Positions 1-9,936 of a stretch of DNA of 64,000 nucleotides are shown here, in pieces. The first letter of the stretch is position 1, and each line of letters begins with the position of its first letter. The notes under the pieces are model-generated. The model was not told where the DNA came from. It worked only from the letters and a program-made list of their open reading frames with translations, and did not search any database. This DNA comes from Corinectria fuckeliana (Eukaryota; Ascomycota; Sordariomycetes; Hypocreales; Nectriaceae): positions 124,001-188,000 of the forward strand of contig WPDH01000228.1 of assembly GCA_019137255.1 (NCBI GenBank), written 5' to 3'. A program made the translations under genes and the position numbers.

Positions 1-748
1 GGCTCTTCATCAAAAGATAACAGGTGCGTCTTCCCAGAGTCTCGATGTTTTAAGACCAAGCTGATGGGAGTAGGCCTAGCGGCGGAGCTGGATGCTTTGA
101 GGCGGAAAAATGAGGAAATAGCCCTAGCATACAGGGAGAAGAGTCGAAAACTCCTCCAGACCCAAGAGCTTTACGACAAGGTCAAGAGAAGGGCGGAGAT
201 GGGACACATCCAGCAAGCCGCATCCGACGCTGTAGATTCGAGTCTGCAAGTCGCACCACAGATTAATCACGGATTCAGCAGCATGGGGGAGCATGATTCA
301 GGACAGAGTAACATCATGTCTGCGTTCGGTCAAAGCCACAGGCTTGATATGGCCAGTATGAACACGGGTCTGCCTCGGTCTCACAACACCATGCCCAGAG
401 ATGATAGCGGCTGGCCGAGGATGGTAGGAGTCTCTCGCTGTAAGTGTTTCCGGTGGTGTTTTAGAGTCCCAGCTAACAAGTCAAGCCAATCTTTCGAGCA
501 CCCCAATGGGAGGACCTCGGCGTTATGGATTTGCCGGCTCGTCGTTTCCCAACGGGACGTCCAATAATTCAGCTTTCATCGGAACATCGGCCCCGGGATC
601 TGGAATGATGCGACAAACTTCAGAAACGAACGCGCCGAGCTTTGCTAACAAACGAGTTGGCCTTTCAGCAGTCAGCCTAACGTCTGGGCTAAAGGTCAGT
701 CAATCGACCAACGTCCCGGGACTGGACACATCAAGCCATCATCACTGA
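1..748 (+). CDS. HEI10: HEI10/CCNB1IP1-like meiotic RING E3 ligase, 3' part
   Basis: This is the C-terminal part of a gene that begins left of the window. The visible exons are 1-23, 74-439 and 486-748. The first intron (24-73) has a GTGCGT donor and TAG acceptor; the second (440-485) has GTAAGT, a CTAAC branch and an AAG acceptor. Splicing gives ALHQKITGLAAELDALRRK followed by AYREKSRKLLQTQELYDKVK, the coiled-coil segment typical of HEI10/CCNB1IP1 (Zip3-related) proteins. The rest is a low-complexity tail rich in Ser, Gly and Asn that ends in three His. In the family the N-terminal RING acts as a SUMO or ubiquitin ligase that marks crossover sites on the synaptonemal complex; here the RING lies outside the window. 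The family call rests on the coiled coil alone, and the tail is not diagnostic. The second acceptor is the weaker of the two. Confidence 0.7.
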
Positions 749-1231
749 GCACATAATGTTACGTTGTCCACAGACAAGGTCTTTTTGGTGGGATGTTGTA
801 ATGTGCTGCGCTGCCCCAAATCGTCTGGGAACCATCTGCAGAACATGCCCACGATTCGGATTAGAAGCCAGATGAACAGTTCGAGAACAGTGCATGGGAT
901 ATGATCTGAAAGGAATTAATTGGCTGGCCAGCCTTTGGCACGTAATGGGGGATCTGTTGTTCCTGCGGTACAGGCGAAATGCAACAAAGAAATCCGTTAG
1001 TGTTCTAAGTATACCGCTCTCGAAAACAGACAACGACTTATAGAACCACGTACTTTCTTGATACTTAAAGAGAAGCTCAGCGAGTCATATATCAATTCTC
1101 TCTGCATGAGTTTGCTCCAATAATTTGCCACCGCATAACCTGTTCAAATTTGGTCAGAAACCAAGCAGCAGCTGGTAGACGTCCAAAAAACATCATAGCT
1201 CCAACAATCTCTGGAGACGGCATAAGATAAG
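749..1231. other. Intergenic, no gene seen
   Basis: This holds the 3' flank of the HEI10-like gene and the presumed promoter of the next gene. Reading frames on both strands are short and have no recognisable protein character. Confidence 0.5.
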
Positions 1232-2233
1232 ATGGTGCTTAAAGAAACGTTCAATTCTTTTCTGACAAGAACGGCACGATTCCTTTCGATCAGACACGAA
1301 AACGTAAGGCAGGGGGCATACCCGGCACGTGGAACAGCAAAGCTCAGGAAGCTCAGGAAGTTACCCAAGGACAAGGAGCAAATACGGCCGGAATTCAAGA
1401 CTGAAGACGATAACGATAGCAATACTCGAAAATTCGCCATCTCGAAACCGCTCCAATGGATGACTGTTCAGCAGCCCCAGCAGCAGGCAAAGGAGAACGA
1501 AGTCCTTTCTCCAGTTACAGGGCCATATTTCCAAGACCGATTGGACAAGGCAAAGCTCGGCAGGCAACACGAAGCACTGGGGTCACACCCGTTGCCATCC
1601 AAACCGCCGGGAGGCTACCCTAGTATATATAACTTCCGGGAAGCTGCCGGGCAAGGAATCACAGACACTTGGCATGAGGTTGACGACGACTGGTCAACTC
1701 AGGTTAGCCCGGGAGCCAGCGCCGTTTGCGACTTCGACTTCGAGGGGGAGGACTCGAACGTTGCGGAATATGTCTCGCCGGAAACGGTGATGGAGCTGAA
1801 GCGCGAGGCCGCCTGCCAACCGTGCGAGAACACAAAGGCCGAGCGAGATAAAGCGCAGACCGAAGCTACGTTCTGGAGGACCAAGTGCGAGGCTTTGCAG
1901 GACAAAGCATCCGCCTGGCGAATCAAGTGCGACATACTACGGGGAGAGAAGTCGGATCTGCAGAGGCTGATGGACCGCACGCGCTGGGTGGTGGAGGAGT
2001 GGCTGGGCATAGAGCGGCTGCCGGAAGCTCAGGCGGTATGCATGTTGGAGGAGCTGCGAGATCGATTGATGTGGTACGAGTTCCGGCGGCCGAAGATCCG
2101 CAAGGAGTTTGACGCGTTGAGCGCGCAAACCGAGGCTGAGGCTACGACTCTCCAGCGGAAGAGGGCGCAGCGCAGGAGCAGGAGCAGGAGCAGAAGCAGA
2201 AGTAGGAGTAGGAGTAGGAGGACGATGAACTAA
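1232..2233 (+). CDS. Unrecognised 333-residue coiled-coil protein with SR-repeat tail
   Basis: This is a single uninterrupted frame of 333 codons from the ATG at 1232. I do not recognise the family. The N-terminal 180 residues are basic, then acidic and low in complexity. Residues about 185-300 are charged and predicted helical (repeated TKCEAL/IKCDIL-type heptads rich in E, K, R and W), suggesting a coiled coil. The last 20 residues are an almost pure Arg-Ser dipeptide run encoded by an AGGAGC/AGGAGT repeat at about 2175-2221. RS tails are known from splicing and nuclear-speckle proteins, but there is no RRM here, so that role is only a guess. An intact frame of this length with GC-rich codons argues for a real gene. 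An upstream exon cannot be excluded. Confidence 0.6.
   Translation: MVLKETFNSFLTRTARFLSIRHENVRQGAYPARGTAKLRKLRKLPKDKEQIRPEFKTEDDNDSNTRKFAISKPLQWMTVQQPQQQAKENEVLSPVTGPYFQDRLDKAKLGRQHEALGSHPLPSKPPGGYPSIYNFREAAGQGITDTWHEVDDDWSTQVSPGASAVCDFDFEGEDSNVAEYVSPETVMELKREAACQPCENTKAERDKAQTEATFWRTKCEALQDKASAWRIKCDILRGEKSDLQRLMDRTRWVVEEWLGIERLPEAQAVCMLEELRDRLMWYEFRRPKIRKEFDALSAQTEAEATTLQRKRAQRRSRSRSRSRSRSRSRRTMN
2175..2221 (+). repeat. AGGAGC/AGGAGT short tandem repeat coding an RS tail
   Basis: This is a run of six-base units AGGAGC, drifting to AGAAGC and AGTAGG, in the last codons of the preceding gene. It encodes alternating Arg and Ser. Confidence 0.8.
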
Positions 2234-3759
2234 TGGGCTTGATGATAGGAGTTTGGAGTTGGTTGGATGGGGGTGTTTTTTTTCTTCTGGTTTGGTGTCC
2301 TTTTTCTAGTGTTCGTTTCCTTGGTTTCCTTTTCTCGTTTTCCTTTCTTGGGTATATTCAGCATTTCCCGGTGGTGTGCTGTTGGAACGAACAAGTTTGA
2401 ATGTGCAGCGTGCGTATATATAGAAAAGCCTGTGGTGTTGTAGCGGAGACAGCGCCAGATGGGTTTTACCTGATGAATTTCAAAGTTACAATCAGAAGTG
2501 GGTTTCAAGAGGGATGGGAAATGCAGGTTGTGAGGTTGGGATACCTAATCACCGGTGGAGCTGGTTGCCGGGTTGCTGGGTTGCCGGGGTCGACCAGCCG
2601 CGATGTTTTGCTGGTGTCTGCGTCTGCTGGTGGGCGGATGGCGCGGCGGGATGATGACGATATTCTGCAGCATGCATTGAAAGCCCAAGTGCCAAGAACA
2701 TAACCCGTGTAGGCAATGATTGATTGGCTGCCAACTACCTTACGCTAACTACAAGTCGGTACGTACTGCGTGTCTGCCTTCAGTCTCGTAACTTACTACT
2801 AGTACGGAGTACGACCTCCTGCAAAGCTTTATTCACGTGACGCTGAGTGAGACTTGCCAGGGACCACGCCATCAAACGTCAAAGCCACGCCATGATGCGA
2901 TCCTCCATCACGAATACCGGTAATTCAAGGCTCGAATGGTTTCATCTCATGACCTTCCTTTTCTTTGATTTACGGCTTGTCCGGACCCCTGTCTAACCTC
3001 GACCAGCCCTGTCCGTGTCTTATCTTCTGCGGCTGCTGCTTTGGTGCTTCTCCACTCACATGCCAAGGTACCTTACCTACACACTTGTACATGTATGAAT
3101 ACTTCGTCCTTCGGACGGAGTACACACCAAGTAATCTACACATCCTTGTCAGCCCCCCTCCCGCTTGCGACAAACCTATTCGACGCAGCCTCTTCCCTCT
3201 CTCACTGGCTTAATTCGTCTTCCCTCCCCGGTCCTGAGTCTTGACTCCTTCGGTCCTATCCTTTGATCCTTTCCTTTCCCCTCCACACTTGGCTTCTTGG
3301 CTTTCTTCGCCTTCTTCCTCTCCTCGACCACTCACTTTCGTTTTGGGGGCAGCAAATTCAAACTCCGATCGCTCCGACGCCCCCGCCAATGCATCACACT
3401 CGCTTCATCTAATTAACCCTTGTTTTCTGGATTATCATTGTTTACATAGTACATCGCCCTCCTCCTCCTCCTCCTCCTCCTCCTCACCCCCACGTCCAAT
3501 TTTAGCATCTCCAAGTCTCGCCTAGCATCCTCGACTCCTGCCTGGGACTTGAGACCCACCCCTTGTCGCGTTACGAAACAGATCGCCCTTTGCCGGCTTC
3601 TTCGACTTCAACCCGATACAATCTGCCCGATTGTTGCTTCACTCTCGCAGTGCCTTGACGGCATCGACGCAACCCGCTCTCTTTGCAGTCGCGATATAAC
3701 ATCTTCGATAATCGACTCCATCAGCGCCCCGATCTAATATCCCGAGCGCCTCGCCCCCC
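2234..3759. promoter_or_regulatory. Long intergenic region with CT-rich leader of YND1
   Basis: No convincing gene is seen. From about 3200 the sequence becomes strongly pyrimidine-rich, including a CCT triplet run near 3458-3485, up to the ATG at 3760. This is typical of a long CT-rich promoter or 5' UTR in filamentous ascomycetes. A frame of 82-94 codons inside it is low-complexity Ser/Pro and looks like a shadow of the CT tract. Confidence 0.5.
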
Positions 3760-5854
3760 ATGGGTAAATCTTGTCAGTCGACTCCTCCATCCTCGATATC
3801 CTCTCCTCCACCCCCGCCGACTAACAAGTCTCTGCTGCACAGCCCAATACGGTGTCATACTCGACGCCGGTTCTTCTGGGACCCGTCTGTACGTTTACAA
3901 GTGGAAGAATCACGCTGCCGCCTCCAAGGATGCCTCCGCCACAGAGCTGAAGAGCCTACCCGAGATCAAGCTCGAGAAGAGCAAGAAGATTCACCCCGGT
4001 GTCTCCTCCTTTGCCGACAAAATCAGTAGCATTGGCCCCGACCATCTCCAAGAACTCATCGAAATCGCTCTCGATGAAGTGCCCAAGCACAAGGTCCCCG
4101 AGACGCCCATCTACCTCATGGCCACCGCCGGCATGCGACTCCTCCCCGAGTATCAGCAATCAGCGCTGCTCCAGAGCATGTGCACGTACCTCCGCGCCAA
4201 CTCAAAGTTCATCCTACCCGATTGCGACGCCCATATCCAGGTTATCTCAGGTGAAACTGAAGGCCTCTACGGCTGGATCGCCGCAAACTACCTGCTCGGC
4301 GGCTTCGACACTCCTCAGGACCATGATCACGGCAAGGACCACCACACGTACGGTTTCCTCGACATGGGCGGCGCGTCCGCCCAGATCGCATTTGCCCCCA
4401 ATTCCACTGAATCCGAAAAGCACGCAAACGACTTGAAAATGGTCCGCATGCGCACTCTCGATGGCTCTCCGGCCGAATACAAGGTCTTCACTTCGACATG
4501 GCTAGGCTTTGGCGCTAACAGGGCCCGCAATCGCTTCGTCGAGAGTCTAAAGGAGCTGTACAGCGACGAACAAGAGCTCCCCGATCCCTGCCTACCCAAG
4601 GGCCTACGCACCACCTTGACCGGTGAGCCCATCGAAGGCGAGAGCGAGGACCCCATTCTAGTCGGAACCGGCATGTTCGACGAGTGTCTACTCAAGACGT
4701 ACCCGCTGCTCGGTAAGGATCTACCTTGCGAAGACCAGCCTTGCCTAGTCAACGGACAACATGTGCCGGCTATTGACTTTGACATCAATCATTTTGTGGG
4801 TGTCTCCGAGTATTGGCACACGACCCATGGCCCCTTCGGTGGGAAGCATAAGGCGTACGATATTGCCACTTACCAGAACAAGGTCAAGGAGTTCTGCAGT
4901 CAGGATTGGGACGACATCGAGGAAGACTTGGACCTGGAAAAGCGCAAGAAATCCCCCGAGGAAAAGGCCCAGGAGGCCCGACAGGCATGCTTCAAGGCCT
5001 CGTGGCTCATCAACATGCTCTATGACGGAATCGGTATCCCCCGAATCGGGCTGGAGGGGGCTTCTGGGTCCAATTCCACCAAGGACGATTCGGACCATGG
5101 CAAGGGATTCGTCGATCCCTTCAGACCAATGGACAAGATCGACGGTGTCGAGCTGAGTTGGACACTGGGCAAGATGATCCTATACGCCGCTGGCCAGGTG
5201 CCCCCGTCGGGCGAAGATCTGCCTGTAGGATTTGGAAGCAACGTGGAATCGGGTACGCCAGATGATTTCGAACTTGCCGGATCAGTCCCGATCGCCCCGA
5301 GCCCAGAGCACGACGACGATGACGACTTGGAAGATCTTCTGAAGAAGCCATCGGGCTCAGCATCTGGCGTATTCGCCTTCATCTTTGTCCTGCTTGTGGT
5401 AGCCTTTATCCTTCGCAAGCCTGAGCGGAGAAGAAAGTTGCTCGGTCTAGCTCGCCGGCGCCGTCGCTCCGGCAGCGGTCGCAAACCTGGCCGAGGTTTC
5501 TCGCTGGCCAATAAGCTCTTCAGGCGAAACACCCCAACGTACGAGAGGGTCATGGAGGAGGGCGACATGTCCGACTTTGAGCTGGGCGATATAGACTCGG
5601 ACGACGATGAACATTCAGACAGCAGCGAGGCTTCACGACAAGGGCGAGCATCGGGGCTGGCCACTCCCAAGTTCACTGCGCGAGTAGATGAACTTCGGCC
5701 TCCACCATCGGCCATGGACCGCGCTGGCCTAGTTGTGCGAACCGAGAGCCGAGAGAGATTGTCACCATCCCTTCTCAGCGCTGGACGACGCAGTCACAAC
5801 ACGAGCCCTACCAGGTCGAAGAGCCCCTTTATGACCCCGTTGGCTGAGAACTAG
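3760..5854 (+). CDS. YND1: Golgi apyrase (GDA1/CD39 nucleoside diphosphatase), Ynd1 type
   Basis: The exons are 3760-3763 and 3843-5854. The first exon is only ATGG; the intron has a GTAAAT donor, a CTAAC branch and a CACAG acceptor. Splicing gives MAQYGVILDAGSSGTRLYVY, which is where this family starts. Total length is 671 residues. Apyrase conserved regions are visible: DAGSSGTR at the N-terminus, MATAGMR, GETEGLYGWIAANYLLG and LDMGGASAQIAF. A single membrane segment (about VFAFIFVLLVVAFIL) lies near residue 520 and is followed by a basic stretch and an acidic, Ser-rich cytosolic tail. This matches the C-terminally anchored Ynd1 type and not the N-terminally anchored Gda1 type. Known role: it hydrolyses GDP/UDP in the Golgi lumen so that nucleotide-sugar import can continue for glycosylation. 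A read-through of the intron would add an N-terminal extension that does not resemble the family. Confidence 0.92.
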
Positions 5855-6377
5855 ATAGTTGATGCACTAAAAAACCTCAGCCCGATCAGAAGTCGGCCCA
5901 GGAAGGCTGGCTGAAGATCAAAGGTTGGATGAGATGGAATAGGCCAGCGTGCTTGCTGATTTTCTTTGGGAGTTTGGAAAGGATAGGGATTCGAGAAATT
6001 CCGGCGTTTAATGGGAACGCATGTACCAGGATCCGTCTTGCGGGCGTTTTATTTCCCAGTGCCATCTTTGTTCAAAGACTCGAGGGCCTGTGAATGCCAA
6101 GCCCTTGGTGGGCCTTTTCTAAGGTTGGCATATGGAACAATGGAGTTGTAATAGTCGTAAACAGCGTGAGATTATTCCAACATTTATGTGTCTCTACAAT
6201 CTCATGAAAACCAACGCCTTGTCGTAATCGCTATCGTTACGGCTCGTCTTGTCCGGGATGGTCATTGGACGACGCCCCGTTTTTACCGTGATCCCGTCTG
6301 CCTCCCACATATCTACCCAGTTGAAAGGAAACAGATTGTACAGTGTCCGGGCCAGCCAAACATGGCACATGGACTCG
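5855..6377. other. Convergent intergenic region, no gene seen
   Basis: These are the 3' flanks of the convergent YND1 and OPI10 genes. Only short frames are present on both strands. Confidence 0.5.
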
Positions 6378-6968
6378 TCAATCAGACTGCTTCTCAAGGA
6401 AGCTGGGGTCTGACCGGATACGGGACTCAAATTTGCGCCACCAGTCCTCAAACGCCTTGAGAGGCACGACCTCGACGGCGCCGGGCCCAGCCGCGCCGCT
6501 GAAGCTGGAGAGGAAGTTGAAGGCGTTCTGGATAATCCGTTGGGCGAGGACGACAGTGCTGGGCTGAGCCGAGGAGCCAGCGCTGGGGTTGGCGGCCTTG
6601 TTAGCGGCCAGCGTCTGCAGCTGTCCGGCGACAACATCCTCAGGCTCGACAGAGACGCCAATCATGAGGCCGCTCTCGCCGGCGGTGACCTTGAACATGG
6701 CGCTCTCCTTGCCGGGGCCGATGGCGCCGAGGAACTTGAAGTCCGGGCCGGAGGCGGAGCTGGCAATGTCGGAAGCGGCAGCGAGGTAGATGGCGGCAGC
6801 GGTGCCGGGCGGTAACGCGACGCCGGGGAGCATGAAGACGACGATGTGGGAGAAGTGTTTGGTAGTGGGCAGGCTATAGAGCAGCGAGGTGGGGGAAGGC
6901 GCCGAGGCAGGTTCGGTGATGAGGGGTTGGCCAGCGGGGACGACGCCGAAGAGCGGGGAGGAAGCCAT
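6378..6968 (-). CDS. OPI10: Hikeshi/OPI10 family protein (DUF775)
   Basis: This is an intronless gene of 196 residues, the usual family length, starting at the ATG complementary to 6966-6968. The N-terminal half carries the family core with HIVVFMLPGVALPPGTAAAIY, followed by FKFLGAIGPGKESAMFKV. The C-terminal half has the helical segment RIIQNAFNFLSSF and ends with a Trp-Trp-containing helix. Hikeshi in animals is a carrier that brings Hsp70 into the nucleus during heat stress; the yeast relative OPI10 was named from an inositol-overproduction phenotype. It is divergent from the Nudix gene and shares 693 bases of promoter region with it. Confidence 0.93.
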   Translation of the reverse strand: MASSPLFGVVPAGQPLITEPASAPSPTSLLYSLPTTKHFSHIVVFMLPGVALPPGTAAAIYLAAASDIASSASGPDFKFLGAIGPGKESAMFKVTAGESGLMIGVSVEPEDVVAGQLQTLAANKAANPSAGSSAQPSTVVLAQRIIQNAFNFLSSFSGAAGPGAVEVVPLKAFEDWWRKFESRIRSDPSFLEKQSD

Positions 6969-7661
6969 GATGGAGCTTTGATCAAAGAGGGGTGAGGGTT
7001 GGCGATGTTGATTCTACCTCGTGTTTTGGTGTTTTGACTGGTTGTGGGTGTTGGTGTGAGACGATTGGGTGAGAGGTTTGTCGGAGCCCGGGCAGATGGA
7101 ATTCGGGATGACCTCATCCGCTACCGGGTAGGTGAGGCTAGAAAGGGACGGAATTGGCGATGGTGATGAGACAACAATAAGCGACGGTCTGCGAGTCGAT
7201 GATTATCGTCCTCAGCGGAGTTGGTGGTTCATATCTCGTAGTATTTATTCTTCTATTCTAACCGCAGACGCGGGTCGTTGGCGGTGGAATCGTCAGGATG
7301 GTTCTTACTAGTCTTCAATAGTCGTCCCGCACCCCCCCGCGAACAACACCCTCGTCAATCATCATCCCAATCCGTCCTCACCGAGAAGCGCAGCTTATTC
7401 TACCCTGCGAGAGTCGTCGTTGCCCCTCTCTGGGTCTCCAATTCACGGCAACTGGCTCAAAGGCATGAGCTGTATGCCTTTCGCAACTGGTCGTCTATAA
7501 AATAAAATAAAAACACCAGCTGCCGCGCGAAAAGGCCGCAGATCACGTTCTTTTCCTCACTCCTTCGGACACATTGACTTTGCTGTAAGCGTCACTTACA
7601 AGAGCAACCAAACAACATATTCGAAGTAATCTACAAGACATCGTCAATAAACTGTCACGAG
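6969..7661. promoter_or_regulatory. Divergent promoter region, OPI10 and Nudix gene
   Basis: No gene is seen. A 151-codon reverse frame here overlaps the OPI10 start in another frame and is Pro/Ser/Arg low complexity, so it is a shadow. An A-rich run lies near 7497-7515. Confidence 0.45.
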
Positions 7662-8722
7662 ATGGCAAAAACCAGCATCGATCTTATCGACGATGTCGAC
7701 ATGCACGTCTCATCTATCCATCCTCCTTCTCTAGTCGGTCGACTGACACACAGGCTTCTAGGTTCCCCTATGCCGCCACCAAACCCGAGGCCTTCGAACG
7801 AATGCATGACGGGCTGTACACACTCATGTGGGAAGACAAAGACGGCTCCTATCCCATCGGTTACATTTTGGATCGCGTCATCGTAGAGCTGCGTAAAGTA
7901 CCCGCCAGTATCCGCGGCGACATGGCCGTCGATGACGAGCACCGCACCGTGATGCTCTTCCAACTGCCCACCGAGCAAGAGCGCTCTGATCGCGTCGCCG
8001 GCCTCGCATCCTACTGGCGCCAGAACAAGACGTTCCCGCTGCTGCTGGGCGGCTGGCGCAACGAGCTGTGGCCCGTCTACGGCCGCAACGGCGAGCTGCT
8101 CTTCAACATGGAGCGCGCCGCCATGGGCCTCATCGGCACTATGCGCTACGGCGTCCACATGATCGCCTACGTCCGGGACGAGTCGGCGCCGCACGGCCTC
8201 CGGCTCTGGATCCCCACCCGCGCCGCCGACAAGTCAACCTTCCCCGGCATGCTCGACAACACCGTCGCGGGCGGGCTCATGACGGCTGAGGATCCCTTCG
8301 AGTGCGTCATCCGCGAGGCCGACGAGGAGGCTAGCCTGCCTGATGCCACTGTGCGCAGCCGCGCAAAGTTCGTGGGCAACGTCACATACGTCTACATCAC
8401 AGACGAGGACAAGGTCGGCGAGGGCGGCTTTATTTACCCCGAGTGCCAGTGGGTCTATGATCTCGAATTACCGGCCGACGTCGTCCCCCAGCCCAAGGAC
8501 GGCGAGGTCGCCAAGTTTGAGCTGTGCGACGTCGACCAGGTCAAGCACGACCTCGCCCAGGGCCGCTACAAACCCAACTGCGCCGTCGTCACGCTCGACT
8601 TCTTTATCCGCCACGGTATCCTGACCGGCGACAATGAGCCCGACATAGACCAAATCAAGACGAGGGTGCGCCGCGAGATCCCGTTTCCTGGTCCGCACCA
8701 GGGCAATTGGTGCCCAGCTTGA
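7662..8722 (+). CDS. DUF4743-Nudix hydrolase (thiamine-pyrophosphokinase-related)
   Basis: The exons are 7662-7702 and 7762-8722, 333 residues. No GT donor in the gap keeps the frame. A GC donor (AT/GCACGT) with a CTGAC branch and TAG acceptor does, and gives IDLIDDVDMFPYAATKPEAF, the expected DUF4743 N-terminus. The Nudix box runs from Gly in AGGLMTAED to READEEASL (GX5EX7REUXEEX), with Ser where the classical box has a second Gly. Related proteins are S. cerevisiae YJR142W and plant Nudix20/24. They are annotated as thiamine-pyrophosphokinase-like but are hydrolases, and some remove oxidised thiamine diphosphate. The substrate here cannot be read from sequence. It is convergent with RPB8. 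Confidence 0.88.
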
Positions 8723-8924
8723 TGTACAGATCCTGGCACGGTGGCGGTGTTTCGTGAAGAGGGAAGTGGAGGGGATACGGGCGGGTTTCTTTCAAAACAG
8801 AGGCTTGTTGGATTCGAGCTCTGGCTCGTTGGTGTATCATTGACACGACCTAAACCTGGCAGATACTACACTTCCCACTGCTGGCGCCAGAGAGCCTCGA
8901 AAGATGGACGGTTCGCGCCGCGGC

Positions 8925-9470
8925 TTATTTCTTGATGAGTAGGTAGACATTATCGACGCGGAGGGGTGTCAGCTTCTTGATGGGGCCTTGAAGCGACATC
9001 AAGAGGCCGCCAAACGAAACATAGGTGTTGCTGCATTTGGAGTAGCCAGGTTAGCATACGTAGAAATGTCGAAATGACAGGCCGTGACGTCAGTTCGAAA
9101 AAGGCCATGGCCACGGGGTAGCCTACATAGTGCTTCCGTCAAACGTTTCCTCGAACTTGTAGATCTTTCCGTAGCACACGTAGTCGTACAGGTCGGCAAT
9201 GGTGGCGGGTGCATCGCCAGCCTTGCCGACGTCACGCCAGCCCTTGTCGTCGTCCTTTGTGCCGTCGAGCGAGAGCGTCGTGGACAGGACGACGTGCAAG
9301 GTGTCGGAGACGGCGCAGGGGAACAGTTCCATGTTGATGTCGAGCGTCATGACCGTTTGCGAGTCGCTCGACGTGCACGAGATGCGGGCGACGCGGTCGT
9401 ACTTGGACTGATCGTAGTCGGTGACCGTGAAGGACTCCTCAAAGAGGGTAGCGTCGCCGCCGCCGGACAT
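8925..9470 (-). CDS. RPB8: RNA polymerase I/II/III shared subunit RPB8 (ABC14.5)
   Basis: The exons in transcript order are 9470-9127 and 9030-8925. The intron has a GTAGGC donor, a GCTAAC branch and a GCAG acceptor. The product is 149 residues, standard for RPB8. The N-terminus reads LFEESFTVTDYDQSKYDRVA and the spliced C-terminus reads TYVSFGGLLMSLQGPIKKLT then LRVDNVYLLIKK, the most conserved block of the family. RPB8 is an OB-fold subunit common to all three nuclear RNA polymerases. The chosen start is MSGGGDATLFEE; upstream in-frame codons contain no better ATG. Its start region is divergent with ELP4. Confidence 0.96.
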
Positions 9471-9936
9471 GATGAGCAATTGGGATGTTGAGTTTGCTAA
9501 AAAGGGCCTTCTCTGTTCCGTTTGTGCCACTGCGGGAGGCGACAGCCAGTGATTCGCTTTCGTTGGCGTCGGGAGGGAGAGGGCGGCGGCTTGGAGATGT
9601 CGAAAGAAAGGCGGTCTTCTTTCTAGAGGTTGAGAGAAAATGCTGCGAGAGCCTGGCTTGGTGTTGACCAAAGTGGATAGCGGGGTTAGGTGCATAAAAA
9701 ACCCAATGCTCAACTTGGGGCCTTGACGTATTATCGTCTAAGCGGGGCACAGTCTATCAGAACTCCTCAGACTCAGACTCTCACAGAGGATGGAACTGCG
9801 ACGAAACCTCTTCATAACCAACATAACCCTTGACTCTTATAGACACCTGTCCTTCCTCTCCGTTTTCCTTCCTGTTTTCCTGAAATTTCTTGTCGAAATT
9901 GTTCGGGCAGTTTCAAGAACTCACGGTCGAAACGCA
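9471..9936. promoter_or_regulatory. Divergent promoter region, RPB8 and ELP4
   Basis: There are 466 bases between the two divergent start codons. Frames here extend both genes upstream but use no supported start. Confidence 0.5.

Noticed and set aside
3683..3842. N-terminal extension of the YND1 frame
   Set aside because: It reads through a well-formed intron; the spliced form starts at the family N-terminus.
5020..5715. 231-codon reverse frame in YND1
   Set aside because: It is Ser/Arg/Pro-rich and antisense to the conserved apyrase and tail; no independent features.
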